A stretch of 11,600 nt of DNA from Chloroflexota bacterium (GTDB lineage Bacteria > Chloroflexota > Anaerolineae > Promineifilales > Promineifilaceae): assembly GCA_030599405.1 (NCBI GenBank), contig JAUVOB010000011.1, forward strand, positions 1 to 11,600, written 5' to 3'. Below, in pieces: positions 1 to 7,475 of this stretch. Position numbers and translations under genes: made by a program. Below the pieces are notes generated by a model, which worked only from the letters and a program-made list of their open reading frames with translations, had not been told where the DNA came from and did no database searches. Numbering within the stretch: position 1 is the first letter of the stretch; each line of letters opens with the position of its first letter.

Positions 1-39
1 AGAGGTCCCTCATTGGAAATATTTTGACTGAAGATCACC

Positions 40-2487
40 CTAAGCGTACACAGAAATATGGATTGAACCAATCACCGCCAGCACGTCGCTCTCAGGCAAA
101 CTATCTTCAACAATCGACAACTCGCTAGCCCGGGTAATGCTCAGTAGATCGCTTTCAGCCCGGCGGATCTCTTCACGTTGCCCTGAGCTGGTACCGGATA
201 TGACCAATCTGGATAATTCCGTTCCCAGTGATAACCCCGCATTGCTTTTATACCGGCGAACGGCCGTCGCGATTTGGACGAGAATTACACCAGTTTCTTC
301 AGCTTGTTCGTCGATAAACTTTTCATGCACGACGGGCCAAGTCGACAGGTGGATAGAAGAAAATCCATTCTCCTCGGCAAACACGTGGCTGTAGATCTCC
401 TCAGTGACGTGGGGCAGAAATGGTGCGAACAGCTTGAGAGTAATAAGTAGTGCCTGCTGTAGCGTAAACACAGCGCCATCTCTCCCTGAGTCGCTTTCAT
501 CATATAGCCTGCGCTTTGCCATCTCCAGGTAGTTATCCGCGAGATCATTCCAGAAGAAGACTTCCGTTTCGTTTTTTGCTGTCGCGTAATCATACTTAAT
601 GAAACGTTCCGTGACTCGTCTGATTAATTTCTGTAATCTAGACAATAGCCACCGGTCGGCAGCGGACAACCTGGGAGGAGCAACCTGGATGGAATCCGTA
701 TCGAAAAATCGACTGCTGAACCTGGCTACATTCCACAGCTTTGTTATCAGTTTGGAACCAGCCATTATTTTCTCGTCGTTGATAATGGCATCTTTACCGA
801 GGGCCGTACTGGCGGCCCAATAGCGAACAGCATCGGCTGAATAGTGCTCCAACATCTCCAGCGGCGGAGCGGGGCCACCTCCACGGCTTTTACTAATCTT
901 CCCCGTCCCATGCTGCGCCAATCCCCAGCCCGATATCGCCGCCTCGTGCCATGGTATCTGGCCAAAGTGATGATAGGCTTTTACGATACTATAAAAGGCC
1001 CAAGTTCTGATGATATCATGCGCTTGTGGTCGTACAGAGACCGGCGCAAAAGTCTGCGCGTCGAATCCACTCTGTCCCAACCACCAGGCCACCAATTGTG
1101 GCGTGAGAGAAGACGTCGCCCATGTATCCATCACATCTTTCTCGGGGCTGAATTGAGAGCTGCCGCATGAACACAGGCTGGACGGCTTGGTGTCCGTCGG
1201 ATCAACCGGGAGCTTGCTTCTCTCGGCTATGCGAACCTCACCGCAATCTCTGCAATACCATACTGGGAAGGTGACGCCGAAGTAACGCTGGCGTGATATG
1301 CACCAATCCCAGTTAAGGTTCTCGACCCATTGCCGGAATCGAGTTTGCATATGGGCAGGGTGCCAAGATACCTTGGACGCGGCATCGATCAAATCCTCCT
1401 TGTACTCGAGCACACGGATGAACCACTGAGAAGCGACAACATATTCGACCGGCGTGTCGCAGCGTTCGTGTACCCGTATAGATTGCTCTGTCGGCTCTCT
1501 ACCCAATATGTATCCCCCATCGTCGAGGACAACCTTAATCTCATGTCGCGCTTCATCAAGGGCTAAGCCTTCGAATGCCCCTGCCGCACCAGTCATCAAA
1601 CCGTCCCGACCTACCACCTCAATTAGCTCCAGGTCGTACTTAAACCACCAGGCGACATCAGTTGTGTCACCAAAGGTGCAGCACATGACCGCACCGGTTC
1701 CTTTCTCCGGATCAGCCTCGGAATCCATGAGAATTGGCACATCTTGACCGAAGAATGGAACACGCGCCTGGCGACCTGGGAGTTGCTTGTATCGCGAATC
1801 GTCTGGGTGCACAAACACGCCGACGCACGCCGGCAGCAGCTCGGGTCGCGTCGTGGCTATTGGCAATGTAGTCCCATCGTCCACTTGAAATTTCAATGTC
1901 ACGAACTCGCTGGAGCGATCCATATCGTTGAGTTCAGCCTGGGCAATGGCGGTTCCGCATTCAGGACACCATATGGTCGGAGACCGCTTTCTATAGGCAA
2001 GCCCTTTCTCGTACAGATCGATAAATGAGAGCTGAGACAGTCTGCGTGACTTCTCGTCAATTGTTCTATATGTGTAACGCCAATCAATGGAAAGCCCGAG
2101 GCGTTTCCACAGCGTTTCGTAATCCTTCTCCGCTTCCTCGCTAATCTCGAGGCACTTCTTGATGAACGCTTGACGCCCGACCTCGGTTGCCCGGATGTCC
2201 AGCAATCGCTCGACCAGTCGTTCTGTTGGCAACCCATTATCATCGTACCCCATCGGATAAAGGACATTGCGACCGTTCATACGCCAGAAACGGGCCAGAA
2301 AATCGGCGTGGCTATACGAGTACACGTGTCCCATATGCAGTTTGCCAGATACCGTTGGAGGAGGTGTGTCGATTGTGTAAATGGGTTTATCAGAATCCGG
2401 CTGGAAATGGTAGGTCTCATTCTCCTGCCACTTTCTCGTTAACGCCGGCTCGCTCGCTCCTGGTCTGTATCGTTTTGATAAGCTCAT
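40..2487 (-). CDS. valS: Valyl-tRNA synthetase, short archaeal/Rickettsia-like type
   Basis: Class I synthetase that charges tRNA-Val with valine in the cytoplasm. The 815-residue product carries HMGH (residues 51-54) and KISKS (530-534), the two ATP-binding signatures. An inserted editing domain spans about 200-350 (TTRPELLPACVGVFVHPDD near its start). Two cysteine pairs look like zinc ribbons: C174/C177, and C412/C415 with C439/C441. The stretch MGYDDNGLPTERLVER (79-94) is typical of the archaeal-like ValRS subgroup. The anticodon-binding domain covers about 605-730. There is no long C-terminal coiled-coil arm as in E. coli ValRS, which explains the short length. I chose the ATG at 2485-2487 because GAGGG lies six bases upstream. 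The frame is open for 27 more codons upstream, but those codons run through the T-box terminator and cannot be the real N-terminus. Expression is governed by the T-box leader at 2527-2832. Confidence 0.96.
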   Translation of the reverse strand: MSLSKRYRPGASEPALTRKWQENETYHFQPDSDKPIYTIDTPPPTVSGKLHMGHVYSYSHADFLARFWRMNGRNVLYPMGYDDNGLPTERLVERLLDIRATEVGRQAFIKKCLEISEEAEKDYETLWKRLGLSIDWRYTYRTIDEKSRRLSQLSFIDLYEKGLAYRKRSPTIWCPECGTAIAQAELNDMDRSSEFVTLKFQVDDGTTLPIATTRPELLPACVGVFVHPDDSRYKQLPGRQARVPFFGQDVPILMDSEADPEKGTGAVMCCTFGDTTDVAWWFKYDLELIEVVGRDGLMTGAAGAFEGLALDEARHEIKVVLDDGGYILGREPTEQSIRVHERCDTPVEYVVASQWFIRVLEYKEDLIDAASKVSWHPAHMQTRFRQWVENLNWDWCISRQRYFGVTFPVWYCRDCGEVRIAERSKLPVDPTDTKPSSLCSCGSSQFSPEKDVMDTWATSSLTPQLVAWWLGQSGFDAQTFAPVSVRPQAHDIIRTWAFYSIVKAYHHFGQIPWHEAAISGWGLAQHGTGKISKSRGGGPAPPLEMLEHYSADAVRYWAASTALGKDAIINDEKIMAGSKLITKLWNVARFSSRFFDTDSIQVAPPRLSAADRWLLSRLQKLIRRVTERFIKYDYATAKNETEVFFWNDLADNYLEMAKRRLYDESDSGRDGAVFTLQQALLITLKLFAPFLPHVTEEIYSHVFAEENGFSSIHLSTWPVVHEKFIDEQAEETGVILVQIATAVRRYKSNAGLSLGTELSRLVISGTSSGQREEIRRAESDLLSITRASELSIVEDSLPESDVLAVIGSIHISVYA

Positions 2488-2526
2488 CTCATTCCCTCGC
2501 GCGTCAAAATCATCTCTCAGAAAACG

Positions 2527-2560
2527 AAAAACCCTTCCGTCCAATATGAGGACGAAAGGG
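2527..2560 (-). terminator. T-box intrinsic terminator upstream of valS
   Basis: On the minus strand CCCTTTCGTCC (2560-2550) pairs with GGACGGAAGGG (2542-2532) over 11 bp with one G-U pair and a 7-base loop, followed by TTTTTCGTTTT. The 5' arm is also needed for the antiterminator with the T-box sequence, so the two structures exclude each other. Premature termination is expected when tRNA-Val is charged. Confidence 0.9.
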
Positions 2561-2832
2561 CCACACATCCTTGGCGACCTACCGCGGTACCACCTCGCTT
2601 CGCCACGCGTTTTCGCAGTGGCGCTCTTACTAACCCAACTAACATCAGGTCGAGGCTATATCGGGCCTACCCGTGCCGTTCTACTCTCGCTCAAAAATAC
2701 GAACGGTTTCTTCGGCACTCTTGCCGGGCGACATTCAGCGCAGGAACTCTATTGGCGGCTTCCAGCCTATGGCCACCTTTCTCTATTAGTGTCCAATCCG
2801 CCTACTCCTCCCGGCGGTCAAGATATTCGGTT
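2527..2832 (-). ncRNA. T-box riboswitch leader, valine specifier GUC
   Basis: Untranslated leader that senses uncharged tRNA-Val and lets RNA polymerase read into valS. Parts visible in RNA order: lower stem I GCCGGG (2815-2810) pairs perfectly with CCCGGC (2728-2723). The specifier loop has AGTA (2806-2803) on its 5' side and GAAT followed by GTC (2732-2730) on its 3' side, so the specifier is a valine codon. Stem II is GTGCCG (2718-2713) with CGGCAC (2678-2673), holding the GAGAGTAGAAC motif. Stem III is a 9-bp hairpin with a GAAAA-type loop (2623-2601). The T-box AGGTGGTACCGCGG (2595-2582) contains UGGU, which fits a tRNA acceptor end with discriminator A. The antiterminator pairs GAGG (2596-2593) with CCTC (2551-2548) around the TGGTACC bulge, using the 5' arm of the terminator. 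The transcript start is inferred from the promoter. The upper part of stem I is less regular. Confidence 0.94.
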
Positions 2833-2838
2833 GGCAGA

Positions 2839-2866
2839 ATTATATGATTGATGGAACTCCTGTCAA
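2839..2866 (-). promoter_or_regulatory. Consensus sigma-A/sigma-70 promoter of the valS T-box transcript
   Basis: On the minus strand TTGACA (2866-2861) and TATAAT (2844-2839) are both perfect matches, separated by 16 bp. The expected start is near 2832, about five bases into the RNA before the region that forms lower stem I. A strong constitutive promoter ahead of a T-box is the usual arrangement, because control happens at termination rather than initiation. Confidence 0.88.
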
Positions 2867-2884
2867 GGATTTGAGCGACGTCGA

Positions 2885-4228
2885 ATGTTGACTCACGCGG
2901 TTCGCATGAGGACAATATTGATCTGGTTCAGTGTAAATATGCGTAATCTCCGCCTAATTCTAACTGCCGTGCTTCTGCTGCTGGTAATCCTCGTTCTGGC
3001 ACGATGGCTGCTGCAGAATCGCGACATACAACGAGTCGAAGTCGTGGCTGCAATTACATTGACACCGGCTCCAGAAGTGCTTGACTCCATTAGGATCCCT
3101 ACTGTCACCGAAGATAATGTGCCCACGATTTCTTCAATCGCAACAACGCCACTGGCAAGAGATACGCCTCTCGGTACCTTGGTAGTTCAGGAGGGGGATT
3201 CAACCGCGGAGCCAGTTGATACACGGGAGACGATCCCAACCGCAGTGCAGGCAACTGAACCATACGCATCACCAACACAGCTGATCATAACTCCATCACC
3301 AGCGCAAACCGTCAACTTAATTGCCATTGACGATGCCGTTGTTCGAAGTTGCCCTGAACCTTCGCCGGCGAAGCCGGATTATTATCATTATTATCTGAGC
3401 GGATCGCCTTGGCCCGCACCAGATCCGGAGAAGGAAGAGCACTTTTGGTTGACAAAGCTCTTCGAGGGTGGAGATCGACTTTTAATCACTGAATGGTTTC
3501 CATATGGATACGATGTCGGAGGGAGATATCTTATCCACAATGGCATCGACATGGCGGAGCCCCAGGGCACGCCAATCCTTGCGGCTTCCGAGGGAACAGT
3601 TGTTGTTGCCGGTGATGATTCGACGGCCCTCTACGGTTGGCGATGCGATTGGTACGGTCACCTTGTCGTTATCGAACTGGATGATCGTTGGCAAGGTGAA
3701 TCGGTATTTATCCTTTATGGGCATGTCCAGAATGTATCTGTCGAGGTGGGACAGAGAGTGGATAGAGGGCAGACGGTCGCAGAAGTCGGAGTTGGTGGCG
3801 CAGCAACCCGGCCGCATTTGCACTTCGAAGTACGAGTTGGAGAAAATATCTTTGGAGCGACAAGGAATCCGCTGCTATGGCTTGCACCCCCGTCTACCCG
3901 AGGGCTGATAGCTGGGCGGCTGGTCGATCCTGCTGGCCGGCCATGGCAAGGTGTTAGTGTTACGGCTATCGGCAGGTCAGAAGGTACAAGCAACCATACC
4001 AGTTGGACATACCTGGGTGATCCCGAGCTACTCGTAAATCCAGACGAACGTCTCGCCGAGAACTTCGTCATTGGTGACTTAGAGCCCGGGATGTACGAGC
4101 TAATCGTCTCGCTTCAAGGAGTTACCTACAATCTGGATGTCGAGGTTGAATCGGGAAAACTGGCGGTTGTCGAGATTATGACGGAATCATACAAGACACC
4201 CACGCCAACTCCCCAGCCAGGCGGATAA
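2885..4228 (+). CDS. Membrane-anchored M23 (lysostaphin-type) metallopeptidase with C-terminal beta domain
   Basis: Predicted zinc endopeptidase acting on peptidoglycan cross-bridges outside the membrane. A hydrophobic segment at about residues 22-43 (LILTAVLLLLVILVLARWLL) is a signal anchor. Residues 50-150 form a Thr/Pro-rich linker of low complexity. The M23 core lies at about 205-335: H218 and D222 in HNGID, H280 in YGH, and H311/H313 in HLHFEV, so the metal and catalytic residues are all present. Residues 338-432 resemble a carboxypeptidase regulatory-like beta sandwich (GRLVDPAGRPWQGVSV, then GDLEPGMYEL). The tail is TPTPTPQPGG. The start is uncertain: ATG at 2885, 2906 and 2939 all keep most of the anchor, and none has a strong ribosome binding site. 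The gene is divergent from valS and 18 bp from the -35 box of that promoter. I saw no clear promoter of its own. It could be a cell-separation or lytic factor, or an assembly protein. The exact substrate cannot be read from sequence. Confidence 0.9.
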   Translation: MLTHAVRMRTILIWFSVNMRNLRLILTAVLLLLVILVLARWLLQNRDIQRVEVVAAITLTPAPEVLDSIRIPTVTEDNVPTISSIATTPLARDTPLGTLVVQEGDSTAEPVDTRETIPTAVQATEPYASPTQLIITPSPAQTVNLIAIDDAVVRSCPEPSPAKPDYYHYYLSGSPWPAPDPEKEEHFWLTKLFEGGDRLLITEWFPYGYDVGGRYLIHNGIDMAEPQGTPILAASEGTVVVAGDDSTALYGWRCDWYGHLVVIELDDRWQGESVFILYGHVQNVSVEVGQRVDRGQTVAEVGVGGAATRPHLHFEVRVGENIFGATRNPLLWLAPPSTRGLIAGRLVDPAGRPWQGVSVTAIGRSEGTSNHTSWTYLGDPELLVNPDERLAENFVIGDLEPGMYELIVSLQGVTYNLDVEVESGKLAVVEIMTESYKTPTPTPQPGG

Positions 4229-4456
4229 TACTTTGCATCATTATCGCGATTGATTTCGGCGAGGACGGTCGAGGGGGATGTCCGGTCAGGTGAAAAGCGT
4301 CTTTCCCGGCTTGGCAAAATCCATCTTAGAGGGCTGTCTATTGCTCCATCGATCCTCAACCTTGTGTCTTAGTCTAGAATGAGCCCGCTGGACTCAATCT
4401 GTCAATATGGTGCTCTCATCCTTCACTAATTACTATACGTAATCGGCTGCCAGCAG
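4229..4456 (+). other. Intergenic stretch with no recognised feature
   Basis: Together with the doubtful ORF that follows, this separates the M23 gene from alaS by about 500 bases. I found no convincing terminator after the peptidase, no tRNA, no T-box and no long open frame. TAGAAT at 4375-4380 resembles a -10 box but has no partner at the right distance. Confidence 0.5.
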
Positions 4457-4684
4457 GTGCGAATCTTGGGGGCCAATGATAGAATTATCCCCGTGTGGAC
4501 TACCCCTGGAGAACCGGCCCTTATGGGCGCTATGAGTGCCTGCACCAGCAAAGGTTGGGGCATTATTCACTCAATCACACACCTGCGCACTCTACCTGTG
4601 GACGTTGAGAGCCTTTCTCCGTACAATCGCCAAACGGAGTACTCGGAAGGACATGCTTATGCCCATATTTTTTTCAAAGTCTGA
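4457..4684 (+). CDS. Doubtful small ORF, 75 aa, unknown function
   Basis: Open frame starting with GTG after an in-frame stop at 4427; an internal ATG lies at 4523. No good ribosome binding site precedes either start. The product has no recognised domain. Its middle and end (a helix-like segment, then SKGWGIIHSI, then YAHIFFKV) faintly recall the pattern of small DUF4177-type proteins, with a GW turn and a final F-K strand. This is a pattern impression only. The reasons for keeping it are that the frame fills much of the gap before alaS and that the C-terminal strand looks protein-like. It may equally be chance in a leader region, since a possible promoter and a hairpin for alaS fall inside its 3' part. 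Confidence 0.3.
   Translation: MRILGANDRIIPVWTTPGEPALMGAMSACTSKGWGIIHSITHLRTLPVDVESLSPYNRQTEYSEGHAYAHIFFKV
4599..4627 (+). promoter_or_regulatory. Possible alaS promoter
   Basis: TGGACG (4599-4604, four of six matches to TTGACA) and TACAAT (4622-4627, five of six) are spaced by 17 bp. A start near 4634 would give a leader of about 110 bases before the alaS ATG. This is the best-spaced pair I found in the gap, but it is not strong, and it lies inside the doubtful 75-codon ORF. Confidence 0.3.
4649..4674 (+). terminator. Weak terminator-like hairpin ahead of alaS
   Basis: GGACAT (4649-4654) and ATGCCC (4659-4664) pair with one A-C mismatch around a GCTT loop. Seven T residues follow at 4668-4674 after a short ATA spacer. 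The T run is convincing but the stem is weak. It could end upstream transcripts or act as an attenuator in the alaS leader. Confidence 0.22.
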
Positions 4685-4745
4685 TTCCGGGGTCGCCGTC
4701 TTTACATAACGAATCAATACTACCTGATATTTTTTGAGAGAACTG

Positions 4746-7463
4746 ATGAAACCAACAAACAGCACCGAGATTCGACAGGCGTTCTTTGATTTCTTTGAGG
4801 AGATGGGTCACCGTGTCGTTCCTAGCTCGCCTTTACCTGTCTATGACAACCCTACACTTTTGTTCACCAATGCAGGAATGAACCAATTTGTGGACACTTT
4901 TCTTGGCAAGGAAAACCGTTCATACAAACGGGCGGTGTCTTCACAGAAGTGTATGAGAGTGCAAGGTAAACACAACGATCTTGAAAATGTTGGACCATCT
5001 CCACGTCATCATACGTTTTTCGAGATGCTTGGTAACTTTTCCTTTGGTGATTATTTCAAATCAGGTGCCATCCGATTCGCATTCGACTTTCTCACCAAGG
5101 TGTGCGAGATATCAGAGGAAGATCTTTGGTATACCGTTAATGTCGATGATGACGATGCCCTCAAGATTTGGATTGATGAAATCGGCGTTCCAACACAGCG
5201 AGTTGTTAGAATGGGAGACAAGACCAATTTCTGGATGATGGGTGATGTCGGACCGTGCGGCCCAACGAGCGAGGTGCATTACGATTGGGGACCAGAACAC
5301 TGCACATGTGATGAGGTTAATTGTGGAATCCAGTTGGATAACGATTGTGGTCGCTGGCTCGAAATCTGGAACCTGGTTTTCATGCAGTATAACCAGGATG
5401 GGCATGGAAACCGTACACCTCTCCCAAAACCAGGTGTGGATACCGGAATGGGGCTGGAACGGATTACCGCGGTTGTAGTGCAACAACCCGTTAATTACGA
5501 TACCGATCTGTTTTACTCCGCGATGCATCGTATCCAGGAGTTGCTCGGGGATAGCGAAGAGGAGCGCGCGCTTCACGAGACTAGTTATCGGGTCATTGCC
5601 GATCACGGAAGAGCTGCGGCGTTTCTTATCGCCGACGGCGTTCTTCCCGGCAACGTCGGAAAAAGTTACGTCCTGAGAATGATTATTCGAAGGGCCGCGA
5701 GATTCGGAAGGTCTATTGGATTTGCATCCCCGTTTCTTGCTGAAATTGCCGAAGTATATATCGACCAAATGGGTGCGATTTATCCAGAGTTGATAACCCA
5801 TCGAGATCATGTTCTACAAACGGTAACGATGGAAGAAAAGAGGTTCGCACGAACACTGGACGTGGCCTTGAGCCAATTGGATACTCTTTTGGCCGACCTG
5901 CATCAGGCTCACCAGGGGATTGTTCCAGGAGATGTGGCCTTTGATCTATATGCAACGCATGGTTTACCTCTGGAGATAACGCGGGACGTCGCTGGCGAAC
6001 GTGGAGTGCGTGTCGACGAGGATGGTTTTGAGACCGCTCGCGCAGCTCACGCCGAGGCCAGTGGCGTTGGCGCATTTGGGCATTATGACACAGAGGACAG
6101 TCTCTACGCAGAATTGCTTAACGAATTGATAAATCACGGATGGCTGGATAATAACGGGATCGATTACGATCCATACTCAGGGTCTCGCATGGAGTCTCGA
6201 ATTGCGGGAATCATCAAAGATGGTCAACGATCTGACAGGGCTATCAGTGGTGATGAAGTAGAAATAGTTACCCTGGCGACGCCCTTTTACATCGAAGCTG
6301 GCGGTGAAGTAAGCGATGTTGGCACGATAGAGGTCATTAAGGAAGATAGCGTTCTGCGTGTCACAGATACAAGAATGCCGGTTCCGGGGCTCATCACCCA
6401 TGTAGGCGTCGTAGAAACCGGCAGACTTGTTGTTGGTCAGCTGGTTGAACTAGCGGTTGACAACGAACGACGCTGGGATATTCGTCGAAACCACACTGCC
6501 ACCCATATTCTTCATAAAGAGTTGAGGATGTTTTTAGGTAAACACGTAACTCAACAAGGTTCATTCGTTGCTCCAGATAGATTGCGATTTGATTTTTCCC
6601 ATGGACAAGCAGTGGATGAAGAGACACTCGATAGGATCGAGGTGGCGATAAACGAAGCCATTGTCTCAAACAGGCAAGTGTCGGCACTACATATGGCCCG
6701 CGAAGACGCAATCAGCCAAGGAGCCATGGCTCTATTTGGTGAAAAATACGGTGACGTCGTGCGCACGATTCAGATAGGAGGCGATGATGGCCTTTATAGC
6801 TTCGAACTTTGCGGTGGTCTCCACGTCAGAGCCACGGGAGATATAGGCCTTTTCCGTTTTACAGCGGAAGAGGCAGTCGGGGCAGGATTAAGACGTGTCG
6901 AAGCGGTTACAGGACGGGGAGCGCTGACATTCGTTCGCGATAGAATGGCAACGCTAAATCGAATCTCCAATAGGCTGAACAGCCCCATCCTAGAATTGGA
7001 AACTCGGATTGACGCGCTTTTAGCCGAGTCGCGAGAACTAAGAAAAGAACTCGCCCAGACCCGCCAGCAGCAGGCGCGTGAACGTTTCTCGGAACTTTTT
7101 GAAACCATGGATATCATTGACGGTGTATCCCTAATGAGGGGAATCGTTGATGGCGCTGATATGGATAATCTCCGCCAAATGACGGATTGGTTCCGTGATC
7201 GTGTCGACAACGGTATGGCTGTTCTTGCTTCCATTCACGATGACCGGCCAATAATAGTGGTAGTTGTGACCGAAGGACTAGTCCCATCGGGTGTGGACGC
7301 TGGGAAGCTGATTAGACCCATCGCGGGTATAGTCGGCGGTGGTGGTGGTGGTCGGCCGACTATGGCCCAGGCCGGAGGCAAAGACGCATCTAGAATTCAA
7401 GAGGCATTGGATTTAGTTCCAAAGTTGCTTGAGGATGCGCTGACTCCGCCAAAGGGTGGCTAG
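4746..7463 (+). CDS. alaS: Alanyl-tRNA synthetase
   Basis: Class II synthetase charging tRNA-Ala, with editing of mischarged Ser and Gly. The product has 905 residues, normal for full-length bacterial AlaRS. Catalytic core 1-240: motif 2 at RHHTFFEMLGNFSFGDYFK (88-105), motif 3 at GMGLERI (234-240). A Cys-rich insert (C186, C188, C193, C201) sits ahead of EIWNLVF. Editing domain: H583 and H587 in HTATH, Q603 in VTQQGS (by spacing equivalent to E. coli Q584), and C689/H693 in CGGLH. C-terminal DHHA1-type domain with GIVGGGGGGRPTMAQAGG near 861-878. Two editing-domain motifs vary: CGGLH instead of the usual CGGTH, and EAGGEVSD (517-524) where SGGQ is common. I chose the ATG at 4746 because GAGAG lies five bases upstream; a TTG at 4734 would add four residues. 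No T-box precedes it, unlike valS. Probably first gene of the rightward operon. Confidence 0.97.
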   Translation: MKPTNSTEIRQAFFDFFEEMGHRVVPSSPLPVYDNPTLLFTNAGMNQFVDTFLGKENRSYKRAVSSQKCMRVQGKHNDLENVGPSPRHHTFFEMLGNFSFGDYFKSGAIRFAFDFLTKVCEISEEDLWYTVNVDDDDALKIWIDEIGVPTQRVVRMGDKTNFWMMGDVGPCGPTSEVHYDWGPEHCTCDEVNCGIQLDNDCGRWLEIWNLVFMQYNQDGHGNRTPLPKPGVDTGMGLERITAVVVQQPVNYDTDLFYSAMHRIQELLGDSEEERALHETSYRVIADHGRAAAFLIADGVLPGNVGKSYVLRMIIRRAARFGRSIGFASPFLAEIAEVYIDQMGAIYPELITHRDHVLQTVTMEEKRFARTLDVALSQLDTLLADLHQAHQGIVPGDVAFDLYATHGLPLEITRDVAGERGVRVDEDGFETARAAHAEASGVGAFGHYDTEDSLYAELLNELINHGWLDNNGIDYDPYSGSRMESRIAGIIKDGQRSDRAISGDEVEIVTLATPFYIEAGGEVSDVGTIEVIKEDSVLRVTDTRMPVPGLITHVGVVETGRLVVGQLVELAVDNERRWDIRRNHTATHILHKELRMFLGKHVTQQGSFVAPDRLRFDFSHGQAVDEETLDRIEVAINEAIVSNRQVSALHMAREDAISQGAMALFGEKYGDVVRTIQIGGDDGLYSFELCGGLHVRATGDIGLFRFTAEEAVGAGLRRVEAVTGRGALTFVRDRMATLNRISNRLNSPILELETRIDALLAESRELRKELAQTRQQQARERFSELFETMDIIDGVSLMRGIVDGADMDNLRQMTDWFRDRVDNGMAVLASIHDDRPIIVVVVTEGLVPSGVDAGKLIRPIAGIVGGGGGGRPTMAQAGGKDASRIQEALDLVPKLLEDALTPPKGG
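7329..7363 (+). repeat. Perfect 9-bp inverted repeat enclosing a GGT tract, inside alaS
   Basis: ATAGTCGGC (7329-7337) and GCCGACTAT (7355-7363) are perfect inverted copies around a 17-base loop built from five GGT units. The right arm also belongs to a 10-bp palindrome, GTCGGCCGAC (7351-7360). The loop codes for the conserved glycine run of AlaRS, which explains the GG tracts; the flanking arms are not required by the amino acids alone. In mRNA this would form a stable hairpin with GG-rich loop. Confidence 0.6.
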
Positions 7464-7475
7464 CGGCGTCATCTG

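Noticed and set aside
2546..2851. Plus-strand open frame of 101 codons opposite the valS leader
   Set aside because: It lies antisense to the T-box RNA, whose conserved structure fully explains the sequence.
4680..4745. TTTACA at 4701 with a TGATAT-like -10 as alaS promoter
   Set aside because: It would start transcription at the ribosome binding site itself, and the -10 match is only three of six.
4229..4745. T-box or other riboswitch for alaS
   Set aside because: No GGTGGNACCGCG-type sequence or other known aptamer core was found on the plus strand.
5112..5810. Minus-strand open frame of 232 codons within alaS
   Set aside because: It is a shadow of a strongly supported AlaRS coding region and has no recognisable protein features.
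7338..7354. GGT microsatellite
   Set aside because: The repeat encodes the glycine run conserved in the AlaRS C-terminal domain; only the flanking inverted repeat is reported.
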